Positions 21,946-34,519 of a DNA stretch of 64,000 nt are shown here, piece after piece (position 1 is the stretch's first letter; each line of letters begins with the position of its first letter). Source of the stretch: Allacma fusca (lineage: Eukaryota; Arthropoda; Collembola; Symphypleona; Sminthuridae); assembly GCA_947179485.1 (NCBI GenBank), contig OX359250.1, forward strand, positions 20,938,539 through 21,002,538. The letters run 5' to 3'. The notes under the pieces are model-generated. The model was not told the origin of the DNA and searched no databases. It saw only the letters and a list, made by a program, of their open reading frames with translations. Both the position numbers and the translations under genes were made by a program.

Positions 21946-23752
21946 AGAGCGGCACGAGATATTTTTCGATTGGCATACAGTTACCTTTTTTTTTACATGC
22001 AACCATCCAAGGGTTGAGTTTCATCGAAGGTTATTCTTCGACTGCATTCGAGACGGAACAAAGAGACACATAGTATAAATAATATTGTAAGATAAAATAT
22101 TATAGGTAGCAATCCGGACCAACTTTGACAGACCCCTTTCATATGATGATGTGGAGGCTGGGATGCAAAAAAAAAATTTCACTAGGACCGAACCGATGCA
22201 AAAAAAAATAACAACAACCGTCTGCAGCCTGAACTTTATAAAAGAATAAGTAATAAGGCATCCCTTTAGTACTTTGAGGTCGTGCTCCTGAATGATGGAA
22301 CATGTGCGAAGACCTTCCGCATTTCATGTACATTGTAGTAATCAAAGGTTCAATGCATCGATACAATCAAAAGAGAGACTAAGTATGCATATGGAGAAGT
22401 TAGTTGAAGCGACAAAAAAGATGGTTCATTTTTTATGCTTCGCAAGCTTTTTTTCCATGTTCCTTTTCTATCCGGATATATTTTATGTACGGAGTGACTC
22501 TCTGTACTGGGATGGTGTGTGTAGTGCTCAGCATCCCATTTACCATATCTATGTGTACTGTATGAGGAGTAAGAGCAGTGTAAATCGAACTGGAGAACCT
22601 TGTCCCAAGGCAGTTTAATAAGGCAATGGGTCAAGTTATAGAAGCTACCACCTGGATTTTTTTCCTTCCTTTTTTTCCTTCCCCTTTCATACACACACAC
22701 ATACACACACACACACATGCTTCTACTACTACTACTACGACAACTCTGGATCCAAGGGAATCTCCAGCCTATGGGTTCATTTGAGCCACGGGCCTGTACC
22801 GTATATTTTTTATAACCTCGTCAATCGTTCACCCATTCTCTTTGTAACCTGCTACTCATAGGGAAATCCTCACATAAAAATTCTACCATTTTTAGATTGT
22901 TCCACAACTGCAAAAAAATCTTCGGGTTACCATTCACAATTGAAATTCCTCTTTATTTTTCCAGTTACACTTTCCTCACAACTGAGTTTGTTCCGAAGCG
23001 GCAGGGAGCTCCAGGACCATCAAATGACATCCAAAGTATATCCAGGAATGACTTGGCCCGTTAAACATATGTAATTATGACAGTCCCTAAAAAAAGGACA
23101 GGCTCAGTGCTGACGGAGTGTAATTTTTGTGTAATTAATAGATCCCATTACGAATGTCACATATCTAGTGTCATATTGTGGAGGCAGTAAAAGATACAAA
23201 ATTCCCTCTTTTGTACAGAAAAAGAAAAGAAAGGGAAAGGTTTGGGTGGTTGCGTCCCCTGTATTAAAATAGATACCTAAAAAGACCAAAATTCAACTCC
23301 GCGGTGGAGGGTTCCGTTGGACAAAGAATTTCCAGGAAAAAATTAAGCAATGTATCATTTCAAAAAAAAAAATTCCAGGCCCACAGTGTTCCTCTTGTGC
23401 ATATAGTAAGGAGAGCTCCAGGAGATACATATGCGTGGAATTTTTTACTACCATCATTTCCTCAAAGATTGTACTACGAAATGCAAATGCAGCCTTGACT
23501 TTCCTTCCTACGTGAGCACAGGGACGGGAGTAATTTAGATGTAAAGCTATATAAAAAAAGGGAGATATGCGAATGTTAAAAATTAAATTACACTTTTGTT
23601 TTTCCTCGAATCGTAAACGTCAAGCGGCATAAAACTTGTGTTACTAACTTTGTGAGATACTCCTGGTCGGTTTCCTACCAGCAAGCCAAGCCCAGCCCGC
23701 CTCATGTATTTATATAATCCGGAGCTTCAATGGAAGACAAACTTGTCCAACG

Positions 23753-23778
23753 GAGAGAGAGAGAGAGAGAGAGAGAGA
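23753..23778. repeat. (GA)13 microsatellite
   Basis: Uninterrupted GA for 26 bases. Confidence 0.96.
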
Positions 23779-25322
23779 AGAAAAAAAACTACATACATCC
23801 TCCCAGACTTTACTCTTAAATGCAATGCATACTAAATCAAGGAGTACATACTAAATAGGAAGTGGAGAGGCGGTGGAAGGATGCCACGCGAGAGATTACA
23901 ACCAGCATGGTATTTTCTCCTTTTGTAATAAGTGCAAATACTCCTCTCCTCTCTAATGCTTCGTAAGACTTGGAAGGCTCTGTGTAAAACTCTGCAGAGC
24001 AACATGTACAACAGTTTAAGTAAATGAAGAGCCCTGTGTATGGATGTATGTATGTACACATGTACAGTACAGGGACATGTGTTTTTCATACACAGTGGCT
24101 CGAGATAGGGACTCCTCCAAAGCCGAGCGACACAGAAGACAACAAATACACACGCATATTATGAGACCCTTTTGGTGGAAGTGGATTCAAGAAAAATTAT
24201 TATTGTAATTCCAACTATGAATAAAACAGTAGAATGAAAAATATCCCGACACGCTAAGTTTTTTCCCTTTTCTTATTTTTTATAGCCGTCCCTGCACAGT
24301 ACATACATACATCCATATGTGTGTCCCAGCCTTGTAGGAATTGTTCGGCGGGGTAGCGTCTGAGCGCCAACATAGCACTAACTACTTCTATGGAGAGACT
24401 AGGAAAGGGAAAAGGAAATGAATGTAGTTGGGGTTTATTTAGCATTTGAGCGTTGAGAGGACACGAGAGCGGAGAAAAGAGAAGAGTGAGAGCGGTCAAA
24501 GAAGAAAATGAGAAGAAATCGGAATGAAAGCTGGGAGCGAAGGAGAAGGATGCAGGGAAACTGCACACGCACCTAAAAAAAAAAAAAAAAGAAAAAGAAA
24601 AAGAAAGAAATGCGACTTGCAAACTAACTTTCTTGTTCATTTCCTTAGATTTTTCCAAAGCTTATGTAAATCGTAGAAATAAAGAAAGAAGGAAAGGGAA
24701 GAAAAGAGAGAAAAATAAAAGATGGAAAACATTTCCATTCAACTTTGCTTCAAGGATAAGCCCTTGTTAATAGGAGGGTGTAATTTCCTTGAGAATTCTC
24801 CCATATCCCTCTCTCCTCCCATTCCTCTTAGTCTCCTCTATTTTTTCTCATCTACTCCCTTACATTATAAATTCAAGAAGTTATATATTTACAAAAAAAT
24901 TATCCCGCTTTGACTAAGCAGGACAACCTCCACGCGCGCTCCCCATGAACCCAATGAGTACACACAAGGATCCGGAGAAACAGAGACACAGACGGAGGGA
25001 AAAAATGCAAATACAAACATTTTCCATTGCATTACATTGCCAATGCATTTATTTTATAGTCCCTCGGGTAGATTGTAATTTTCATTATTCCGCATTTGCA
25101 CAATGAAGCTTCGTAAGCTCGGTGAAATGTACAAAAGTCGAAATTTATGGCCACATTTCTCTGATTACTATGCATGGGATTTGTATCCAACACTTCTCCT
25201 TTCCACTCCGCTTCTTCCGAATAGTATCCCAATACATTTAGTCCTTCGCACCTACCAACTCCATGGTGCTCTTCTTCTGCAGTGGTCCGCCAGCTAAAAC
25301 AAATGCAATACAGTTCCCACGG

Positions 25323-25384
25323 TCTCTCTCTCTCTCTCCCTCTCTCTCTCTCTCACTCTGTCTCTCTCTCTCTCTCTCTCTCTC
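25323..25384. repeat. (CT)n microsatellite, 62 bp, interrupted
   Basis: CT repeat with CCC, CAC and TGT interruptions. Confidence 0.95.
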
Positions 25385-25607
25385 GCATTTGTATCTGCAT
25401 CCACACAACTCTACTAGTTAGATATTCCTTGAGTAACCTTAAAATATTCCATTTTCGAATGTGGATAGTCTTAGCAGCTTTTGTATTGTTACTGCTCCAG
25501 TGACTGTGTCTATCTTTAGCATTGGTTGGGCTTCAAGGATAGAAAGACACAGTTTTAGCTTCATCATTTGTATAGCTTTAGCCTTGTCTGAGAGTTAGCA
25601 TTGCTGT

Positions 25608-25840
25608 AATTTTAGTATCTATTGTTACAGTTGTGTATTTGTATAGATTTAGTATTGTTACAATTCTGTATTTATATAGATTTAGTATCTATTGTTACAG
25701 TTCTGTATTTATATGGATTTAGTATTGAGATAGTTCTGAATTTGTATGGATTTAGTATTGGGAACGTTCTGTATTTGTATGGATTTAGTATTGTTATGGT
25801 TTAGTATTTATATGGATTTAGTATTGTTATAGGTTAGGAT
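25608..25840. repeat. 33-bp minisatellite, about six units
   Basis: Repeating unit ends in GGATTTAGTATTG preceded by a TTCTGTATTTRTAT word. Four consecutive units between about 25695 and 25827 are exactly 33 bp; flanking units are longer (37-43 bp) or partial. Because 33 is a multiple of three, one plus-strand frame is open through the array and reads an 11-residue period around LYGFS. The DNA-level periodicity with no splice or start context makes a protein unlikely. Confidence 0.88.
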
Positions 25841-26136
25841 TGCCCTGCATGGTTTGTGCATTGATATAGAGACAGAAAGTTAGCGAGGATGTAATTTAGC
25901 ATTGGTGTAATTTAGCTTGAAGTGGTTTCACATTGATGTGGCTGAGACTTGGAGGGGGGGGGATTTAGTATGGAATGAGAGTTGGTGGCGTGAAGGAAGT
26001 GCTAGTTTCTGTTTTAATCAACGTAGAATTTTAAATATTTTTAGAAATTAAACCCTCGAAACTGGCGATTAGTTGTCCCTCCCTCACTCGTTTTATAGCT
26101 CTACCTCCCAGCTTTCATTTTCTCCTTGGCTCTCGC

Positions 26137-26171
<35 letters not shown>

Positions 26172-26181
26172 ACACACACAC
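26137..26181. repeat. Compound (CT)n(CA)n microsatellite
   Basis: CT repeat to 26157, a CCCT junction, then CA repeat from 26161. Confidence 0.96.
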
Positions 26182-27620
26182 TGTGAGATAAACTAATTTT
26201 TTGTACTCTCGAGCCTACCCTTGTTTACTGTTGGGTAGGTTGCTATAGGAATGGGCTCGTGAGTAGACCCCTTTAGGTTCATATGTGTGAGTGTGTGTAG
26301 GGCTTGGCAGAGCACATGCATGCATACGAAAGTTAATTTCTCAGAGGCTTCTTTTTTTACGTCCTCCTCAAGTGCCGACAGGCTGCTCCATGTAATTACA
26401 TGCTCCTTCTCCTCATTTATATTCGCATTTCCACACTCCGCTGGATATACTTGTATGATGGAATAATTTACAGTGAATTCTTTTTCGAGAACTCTTTTTT
26501 TTTTGCAGACCTTTACTCCAAATTGCCAGATGGAATTGCAGGGCTTAACGGGAGATAGGCTTTTGCTATTATTTCCGAGGAAATTGATTACAAAAAGTTT
26601 TACCAAATTAAGTCTTTTTCACGAGCGGCTTTTCTCTCCACTCCAAGTTTTTTTTTTTTTTTTACTCACAAGATTTTTGTAAGGGGGAAATTACATCCCG
26701 GGACTTGGCTGTTTCACGATACAAACTAACTTAAACAACTAAACTAATTTGCATGGTAATTGTAATTTGTACCGGGTTTCTCACGCTGAATTTTTTGAAT
26801 TTAGAGTGGAAGATTTTGGTATCAAGAGAAAGGGAACAATTTTAATCAAGTTAACTTTTTTTCCCTAGGAGGTGTGACATTTAGTTAGAAAAAAATGGGG
26901 TACAAAGGCTCCAAACCTGCGTTTAGTTTCAAACAATCTCCAATGTCCACATTTGCTCAGTGTATTTAAAAAGCTTTGAAAATTGTCTAGAGCTAAATGG
27001 TTTTTTTTTCTGTATAGGACCATATCCTGCTGTAGTACAAGGATCGTTAGAGCCTATACAGAAAGTTGCTCTATTTCTTGTGCATGTACGTATGTAGATA
27101 CGTATGTGTGTATGTGGGGATGAGAATGAGGGGAAATGGCAACAAGAATACACTGACTAAAGGTATTAGTGCATATTTTTGTGTGTGTGTTTGTATCATT
27201 GCCAAGAGAATTCAAGTTATGCTCATGAGGATTCTGTAATTGCATGCGCATTCATATCGCCCATTAATTTCGCCATATTGGCGTGTTCTTGGCTCCTCGA
27301 CTCCATTTCTTACGGGTTGTTTTTCACTATAATGGGACTTTAGGATTATAACGGTACACATTTCTCCCTGAATTAGAATACATTACAAGTTTCCATCTGA
27401 CTAAGACTAAATTTCGAACTGTTGTGCATGGGGAACCAAGAGTGGAGAAAGTCTTAATATGTACTCGATTAGACTCTCTCTCGCGTAGTAGTCACACATT
27501 ATCTTACATTTAGATTTGGGTGAGTGTGAGGAGAGAATGAGTCTAAATTCAAACAACAAACAACCGTGGAGGTTCCTCTCACTCGCTCTCCTCATACGAG
27601 TGTTATTCATGTTTTTTTTT

Positions 27621-27643
27621 CTCTCTCTCTCTCTCTCTCTCTT
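27621..27643. repeat. (CT)11 microsatellite
   Basis: CT run following a T9 tract; a second shorter CT run lies at 27787-27803. Confidence 0.95.
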
Positions 27644-28600
27644 TCTTCTCCCATGTACATTCTACATTTGAATGTTTATGAGGCCTTGGGAAAAAAGCAC
27701 GTACTATAATAATACGACGGCGGTGTGTAATAATGTAAGCCCATTAATTTCAAATTTAAAAGCAGGCACGAAGCTTCAAGCCTTTTCTCTCTCTCTCTCT
27801 CTCAAATTTAGACATTTATAGTTGTAATAATAAGATTGTGATTGCCTTGATATACCCTCCTACCTCACGTGGTATAGTCTCCCCTTATACCCCTTCCCTG
27901 GTTACAAGGAACCCCGGACTTGATAGGTCCGCACATAAAAACTACAGCCACAATTCCAGGACTCGAACCCTACCATGCGAAGTTACATTGATGAAATGAC
28001 TATTAATTTTACGGCTACTATAGCCTACCCTAATGCTATCATTTAGGTATAGTTATCCCATGTAAATACATATGTAGGGATCAAAAATATAATTATAAAG
28101 CTTCATTCGTAGATATGTAATTATATATATATACTTATCTATATATGTATGTGTAATTATATATCTATACAAAGTTATATACACACAAACACATCTGTGC
28201 TATAGTAGTGTGAGTAAGTGGAAGTGTAGACACACACACAACCCCCGGCCCCGGACGATCCGGTTAAGTGTGTGAGGAGTATAGGAGAGGAATGAAAAGC
28301 ATGAGGTCATATGGAGGAGTCAAGAAGTAATGGAAGGGAATGTAATGGGGTAGATTATAAAAAGTTGTCTTGATTGCTGGAAACGCTTAAATGCGCAATC
28401 AGATTAATTCGGAGGCGTTGGAAAATTAATACAAACCCTTTCGGTGAGCTTTATTGCATTTCTTGAGGAATTCTCAGGAATATATCATCATTAAAGTTTT
28501 AATCAAAAATTTCCTCCGTCCCAGCCCACTGTACCACTAATACCAGCTACCTAGTATCTGAGGGCTCCTATGTATCTCCTTGTGTACAGGGGAAATGGCA

Positions 28601-28642
28601 GTGTGTCTGTATGTGTGTCTGTATGTGTGTCTGTATGTGTGG
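28601..28642. repeat. 12-bp minisatellite, 3.5 units
   Basis: The unit GTGTGTCTGTAT is repeated three times plus a partial copy, without differences. Confidence 0.93.
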
Positions 28643-28926
28643 AGGAGGAAGCCAAGGAGGAAAGAGCGGTTGGCTGGATTTTATTACCAACCGCTCCTGG
28701 GATTTATTAACTATCGTATAAAGGCTGACTTTCCATTATGACTGGAGAGACGCCTTAGAAAACTTTTAATTTTTACTCCAAGTAGTAGAATAATAACAAT
28801 AAAATAATTTTTCTTCTCCGACGCACAATGAGTTTTCTCCTCGCTCTCCTTCTCTCTCACTAGCTACTCCTGCACTTCTAGTGTTTTCTCTAGCCGTTTT
28901 ATATGCACTATAAAGTACGGAGGGAT

Positions 28927-28952
<26 letters not shown>
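28927..28952. repeat. (GA)13 microsatellite
   Basis: Uninterrupted GA for 26 bases. Confidence 0.96.
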
Positions 28953-28957
<5 letters not shown>

Positions 28958-29393
28958 TTTCCTGGATGGTACCATAGGATATGGAACAGTATCCTGGAGT
29001 ATGAAGCAATGTATAGATACCTATATGTATATACATGTATGTAACTATATATATATATAAGTACATGAAAAATGTAAACTAGCCACGGAATGAAAGTTTT
29101 CGTCGTCTCCACTCCACTTGCTCTCTCTCTCTCTCATGGAATATAATAGGGGGACTATTTTCGTGATTAAGAGTCAGAGTCAAAATCTTAAAAGTAAAAG
29201 TGTTCTCAAAGAACAGTCCCATTAATTCCGTTGCATTAGCATACACTCCCTTGTATGGATTCGATGAAGTTAGAAGTTTTCATGAGATTTTTTATATTAC
29301 CTATGCATGCGTCTTCTTTCTCCACTTTTTTTTATAACTATCTCCTCTATATACAAAGGGTCGGTCTGACAGCTGGGCTCTTTCTTCAATCAT

Positions 29394-29398
<5 letters not shown>

Positions 29399-29450
<52 letters not shown>
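29399..29450. repeat. (TC)26 microsatellite
   Basis: Perfect TC for 52 bases, the longest uninterrupted homopurine-homopyrimidine mirror repeat in the window. Confidence 0.98.
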
Positions 29451-29453
<3 letters not shown>

Positions 29454-31522
29454 AGCTTGGAAAACTTTGCAATGAAGCGTTTCTTCTTTGATTCTCATAA
29501 TACTCCCAAGTTGGAAGCCTTTGACACTCAAACAAGCTATACCCTTGTAAGCGCCCTCAGCCTCTCCATGCATACAGTATTTCCCTATATACACATTCCC
29601 ATATAAATAACAATTATATCTACATACTAGTTTTCCCATGCATTTCCAAACCCCATTCCTATATTTACTGAAGGCTGAGGAACTGCACATGGGTCCGGCT
29701 CTATGCGAAGGAGCCTTCTTCTACAATGCTTCTACTTTCCCTGTATTTATGTGGATGCGTTCATATGTATGTATACACACACTGTGCACTGGGGAGACTT
29801 GCCCTGCTTGGCTACAAGGTGAACCGAGCAGTAGAAAACTCATGGGTATTTACAGGTTTCATGTGATGTCACAATTGAGCAGTAGTTTTTACATGTATTC
29901 TTTGACTAGACGGGTAGTAGTTAGCCAGGGATTGTTGAGGAGAGAAAAGTTTCCTATCTATCCCAGCCCATGGAAATGCACACCGAGAACAATTACATAT
30001 GTAGATATTTAGCTACAGATGGGTATCCTAAGTGCTTGTATATCTATACTTATATATTTGTGCCTGGGCAGCATCCAAAGTGGGACTAGGAGTGTCGGAA
30101 GGTAGTAGCGATGGGAAGGCAAGACTATATATGGTGTATACTCACTCACATGTGAAACTCACCCTTGATACCATGTAGGTTTACACTTCACCAAAGTTTT
30201 CCTTTCCCTCTCTCCATCCTTGAAGCTGCCTTCCTCAAAAGTTGATCTCATCTTGCACTGTATCATACTAAATACACAGCAAGGCTGCATATGTAACTCT
30301 TTCCAAGCTGAGGCAGAGAGGGCTAAGTTCCGTGCCTGCCCTTGTATAGATATAAGCTTGGGAGTATCTATAGATATACTCTAAGGCTCCTTATGCATTA
30401 CAAGACCCACAAGTAATTCCAAGCATTATGTGAGTGAGATGCGTACTTTGGATTTTGGAGCCAATAGATGCATAGAGAGGGAGATATATTTGCGAGAGAG
30501 AGAGAGAGCTAACTAACTCCATAGAGCCTGCACCTATTGAAATAATCATAGGATATGGCATGGGGCTAACCAACAAGTTCACCCAAACCAGTATGAGAGT
30601 TTTAGGTTGGAGCAGAAAGAGAGGAACGCAATGCATGAATGAGTGTATTGGGGAAAATGAAAGGACGGAAGGAAGCAAACCAGCATCTTGTCGTACAATC
30701 AACGCAGAGCAACCCAAGGTTTATATATCTATACATATCTACATATAAGTATCTACGTTTTTATACGTCTCCATACTCTCTCAGCCTGTATTTCTCTCAC
30801 TCCTCCCGCAACTAAAGCATAGCACCATTGTGGACACAAGGAGAAAAACATAGGAGAAAGCTTTCGTGAGGGTCATTTCCACATTTAATGTTTTAGCTGC
30901 TTTATCAAGCGAGGCATCCATTTCCCAACAAATAGACGAGACAAAAACTATTACTCTCGCTCGCCCATAATTCCACTTGGTCATACATGAGACCAAGACC
31001 AATACCGATGTAATTATTTATCCCAAACCCTCCAGAAAAAACTTTCCCTGACTTCCTATTCTTACATCAAATCCTCCCTTAAGTGCTTCCTACAGACCAT
31101 ACATTAGAGTGCACATCCTATTTTTTTTAGCATTACACACACAAAAAAAAACTTTCCTTCTAAATCTCTCCAGTAGCTAAAAACCCAGGCATTAGAGGCT
31201 TTTAGTGAAGAGATGGCGCTCGGGACAATTCCCACTCCTTTCCCTGGAACCAAAAGGCTGGGAACAAAAGACCAGGCGGAAGGAGAACTTCTGGAGATGA
31301 AAGCCTATAAATTAGTGGTAGTCAGAGGATCCCGAAGGTTTGTAATGAGGAGGAAGACGATTAGTTCGGCGTGAGGATAACAAGTGGGAAAATGAATAAG
31401 GAAATAAATTAAGGAGGGGGTAATTAATGTGGGAAAGTTAATTAATTAGTGATAATGATGACGGGTTGAGTAAGCGAGGCGATAAAGTATAAGGAAATGA
31501 ACGCATGTAGATTTCTAGCTCT

Positions 31523-31524
<2 letters not shown>

Positions 31525-31560
<36 letters not shown>

Positions 31561-31580
31561 CTCTCTCTCTCTCTCTCTCT
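31525..31580. repeat. (CT)n microsatellite, 56 bp, one interruption
   Basis: CT repeat interrupted by a short T run around 31556-31560. Confidence 0.97.
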
Positions 31581-32055
31581 TCCTCTCGCACTCACTCTGC
31601 TCTGGGAGACTTGGAAAGTGAGAGCCAGGAACTCCTGCTAGAATATAGCCACTATTATCAGCGCATATATGTATGTACAGGAGGGGAAATAACTGAGTGT
31701 GGAGTTGATAGTGAAACAAGTTATAGGAGGAGCGGACTGAGGGGGACTGAAGAGCTGGATGAAATCGACGTTTCTGCCTTGCAAGGGCGTCGTCCTCAAC
31801 TACCGACGACGTCGACGAAAACGACTGAACGAACAAAATGGCTCCCAATTCATTACTCCCACTTTGCCTATACAGAAGGAAACACACTTTGGAATAAAAT
31901 TATACTTCATTGGAAGAAAAGGCGTGGCTCCTCAATTTTTATACGCATTCATGCATTTTTTTCACTTTTCCTCTCTTTACTGTCTCTCTCTCTCTCTTTT
32001 TTAAAACTAGTATTCTTCCCAGAAAAAAAATTCTCCTGGAAGTAAGTACAGGCTT

Positions 32056-32093
32056 GGAGAGAGATAGAGATAGAGAGAGAGAGAGAGAGAGAG
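32056..32093. repeat. (GA)n microsatellite with GATA interruptions
   Basis: GA repeat with two TAGA steps, then an uninterrupted 22-base run. Confidence 0.94.
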
Positions 32094-33079
32094 TAAGAGT
32101 AAGAGAGAAAGAGAAGATTCAGGATTTCCCGAAGCGTTTCTAATTTTTTCGTTTTCATAATTCAGTCACTCAGTAAGTCATCATTATTAATATTACTCGC
32201 ACTCCTGTGTCATCATCAGTGATTTCCCATGCATTATGACCTTGTTATATACACTCTTAACGTCCTTTCTTCCACTAGAATAGCCTTCGTAGTTTTTTCC
32301 CATCCATCACTACACCCGAGTGTGGAGGAGTTTGCCCAAATACATACACTATTCCTATTACTCATCCTAGCTTAATTTCTAAGTCCTACCTCATCATCAT
32401 CATCATAATAAGTCAAGTCTTATGAGTTTCTTTCCGTTATCCCCTCCCACTTTTTCTCTCTGTATCTTTTCTTCCCTGTATCTGTTCCCTGTATCTGACT
32501 TTATAGACTCCGTCGATTTCTCTGTAGCTCAATTCTAGGGGAATTTATGTACATATGTAGATATCTACGTCTACCTCGAATCTGTGAACGAGACATTTAT
32601 GTGTTGGAAGAACTCATCAGAGAATTCCTCCAGTTGTGTCGTCCTCCTCCTCCTCCTCCTCCTCTATTTACTTTTGATCCTCTGCTCCCAATGAGTCATT
32701 CTTTACTTAGAATTAGCATATGAATTGGTTCATTGGAGAGGAAACTTGATTATTTAAAATTTTCGGCCTTGCGTCTGTCTCCATATTATCATAATTACCA
32801 TGTTCACTGGAGTTTTTTACTTTGAAATTATCTTTTACCATCGATCAAGCTCCCCATCAAGGATGCTCAACATGCTACTACATATGTTCCGATCCATGGA
32901 AACCATGCTTAACTGCCTATCGAACACTAAATTACACTTTTGTCTCTAACGTTATAAATACGATCCCCTTATCATTTCTTCCTCCATTTCTTTTTTCCAC
33001 AGTCATTTCTAACGAACACAGGCTCTCTCTCTCTGGAATTTCCAGAAACCTAGAGTTACCGAATCCACAGTATCTACTG

Positions 33080-33211
33080 TAAACCTAATGTAAGAAAACC
33101 TATAGAGAAAAAAAAACGTCTAACAAACCTAATGCCAGGAACATGGTAAAAAAAACTTAGGGTAATAAACCCATGGGGGAAAAAACCTACGGGGAAGAAA
33201 AACCATGGTAG
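33080..33211. repeat. Degenerate AAACCTA-type tandem repeat
   Basis: Six diverged units of about 16-25 bases follow one another, each made of an A-rich run, a word close to AAACCTA or AAACCCA, and a G-rich or purine tail. One further copy is near 33305. Divergence between units is high, so the array is old. Confidence 0.6.
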
Positions 33212-34494
33212 TCAGAGATTATATTAAAAAATACAACGTTAAAAACTGAATTAAAGTTACTAAAGAGAATAAAATAAAATTGCTATTGAAAAGGCTTTAG
33301 TAAGAAAACCTATTTGTGAAACTGTGAGTTAAGGAAAGTCATAATTCATGGGAAAATAGACGAGAGGCTCAGGCCGGTACTCAAATGTTTAATCAATTCC
33401 TAGGATAGGACAACTAATGAAGATTCTCATCACTAATAATACAGGGGCTGGCTCTATGGAAGCTAGTATGCAGGTATAAGGCCCCACACTAATGAAACTC
33501 TGAAGATGCTCTTGTATTTTGTGTGTAGTAGGTGAGCTAGCAATTCAGCTCAAATTCCGTCATTCGTTATCGTGAGGAATAATCTTTTAAATACACTAGA
33601 ATAATCCATTAGAATTTCCCGTCTCGGCCCTTCTGCAACACACTGGCTTGTTATTTTCCCTCATTAATGAGTTTATTTAGTGATTTTCCACTGCTTTCCT
33701 TCTCTCTCTCTCCCTGTCTCTTTTACTCTCTGCTGTCGAGTCAGGAGGAACTGTGAGTATTATAGAAGGTAAACAGGTCCTCTTTTTGTTGGTGAAGAAG
33801 TTTCAATAGACATTTGCATAATTGGGGAATTAAATAAGGGGAAGGATGCCAGAAGTGTGCTTCGCTCTCTTAATTGGTGTCCTAATGAATGGCTGTATTA
33901 GATATGCTATAGCACGGGCCTGACGAATCAAAAGGGTAGGAAGAGAAAGACGAGCTGCGCATAATATCTTCATTCCGAGGATTTTGTCACATACACAGAG
34001 AGGAACTCCTAAAAAGAAAGGCAATATGTCTTCAGTGTTGTAATATCTGCTAGAAAAAAATTCCAGGATTTTCTATCTTCCTGTTACTCCCAACTGTATA
34101 CAGCTTTGCGTGATTCAATGTCTTTGTATATGGAGAGATAGTCCGGAGTTTTGGGCTCTACCGTTCCCTCTACGGTTTTTTTTCCTACAGGGTAGATATA
34201 TAGTCTCACCATGGAAATTGTATAAATGATATGTACTGGGACTGAGCAGTCAACTTGAGTAAACTATATGCAAATGAGTTCTCTGTGAAGATACATTGAA
34301 TCATCCCCTATGTACTTCTCAAAGAATTCCGAGGCTAGGGCTTAAGTTGAAATAAAACTAGAGATTAGTGAGTGTGTCTGTGTGTATATGTATGAGTGTG
34401 TGCGTCTCGGGGAATAATTGTGTTACCCTTATAGACTTAAATATTTTTTTTGGCTTTGAGTTCCACTGGCTATGTAGATACATATGTGTGAATA

Positions 34495-34519
34495 GTGTGT
34501 GTGTGTGTGTGTGTGTGTG
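34495..34519. repeat. (GT)12 microsatellite
   Basis: Uninterrupted GT for 25 bases. Confidence 0.96.

Larger units (their letters stand above)
20967..30493. other. Gene-free region with microsatellites and two minisatellites
   Basis: No gene is supported. Dinucleotide arrays recur every 0.5-2 kb. A 33-bp minisatellite lies at 25608-25840 and a 12-bp one at 28601-28642. The longest array-free frame (minus strand, about 26193-26606, 137 codons) starts from a TTG, has no ATG near its start and no recognisable sequence. Frames of that size are expected by chance in 64 kb. AT-rich TATA stretches occur at about 28110-28180 and 29020-29065. TAAT-bearing unique blocks lie at about 27181-27310 and 28371-28530. 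Confidence 0.6.

Noticed and set aside
26193-26606. 137-codon minus-strand frame without microsatellite
   Set aside because: It starts from TTG with no nearby ATG, has no domain, and a few frames of this length are expected by chance on two strands of 64 kb.
28105-28180. TATATATATA stretches taken as promoters
   Set aside because: They belong to low-complexity AT/TATC-rich DNA, with no downstream gene.
29638-30012. 124-codon plus-strand frame
   Set aside because: No domain, no promoter or splice context, and a length expected by chance.
31497-32045. Longest single open frame of the gene-free part, 182 codons
   Set aside because: Much of it is Leu-Ser from two CT arrays, which have no stop codon in any frame. 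The rest has no recognisable domain and no splice context.
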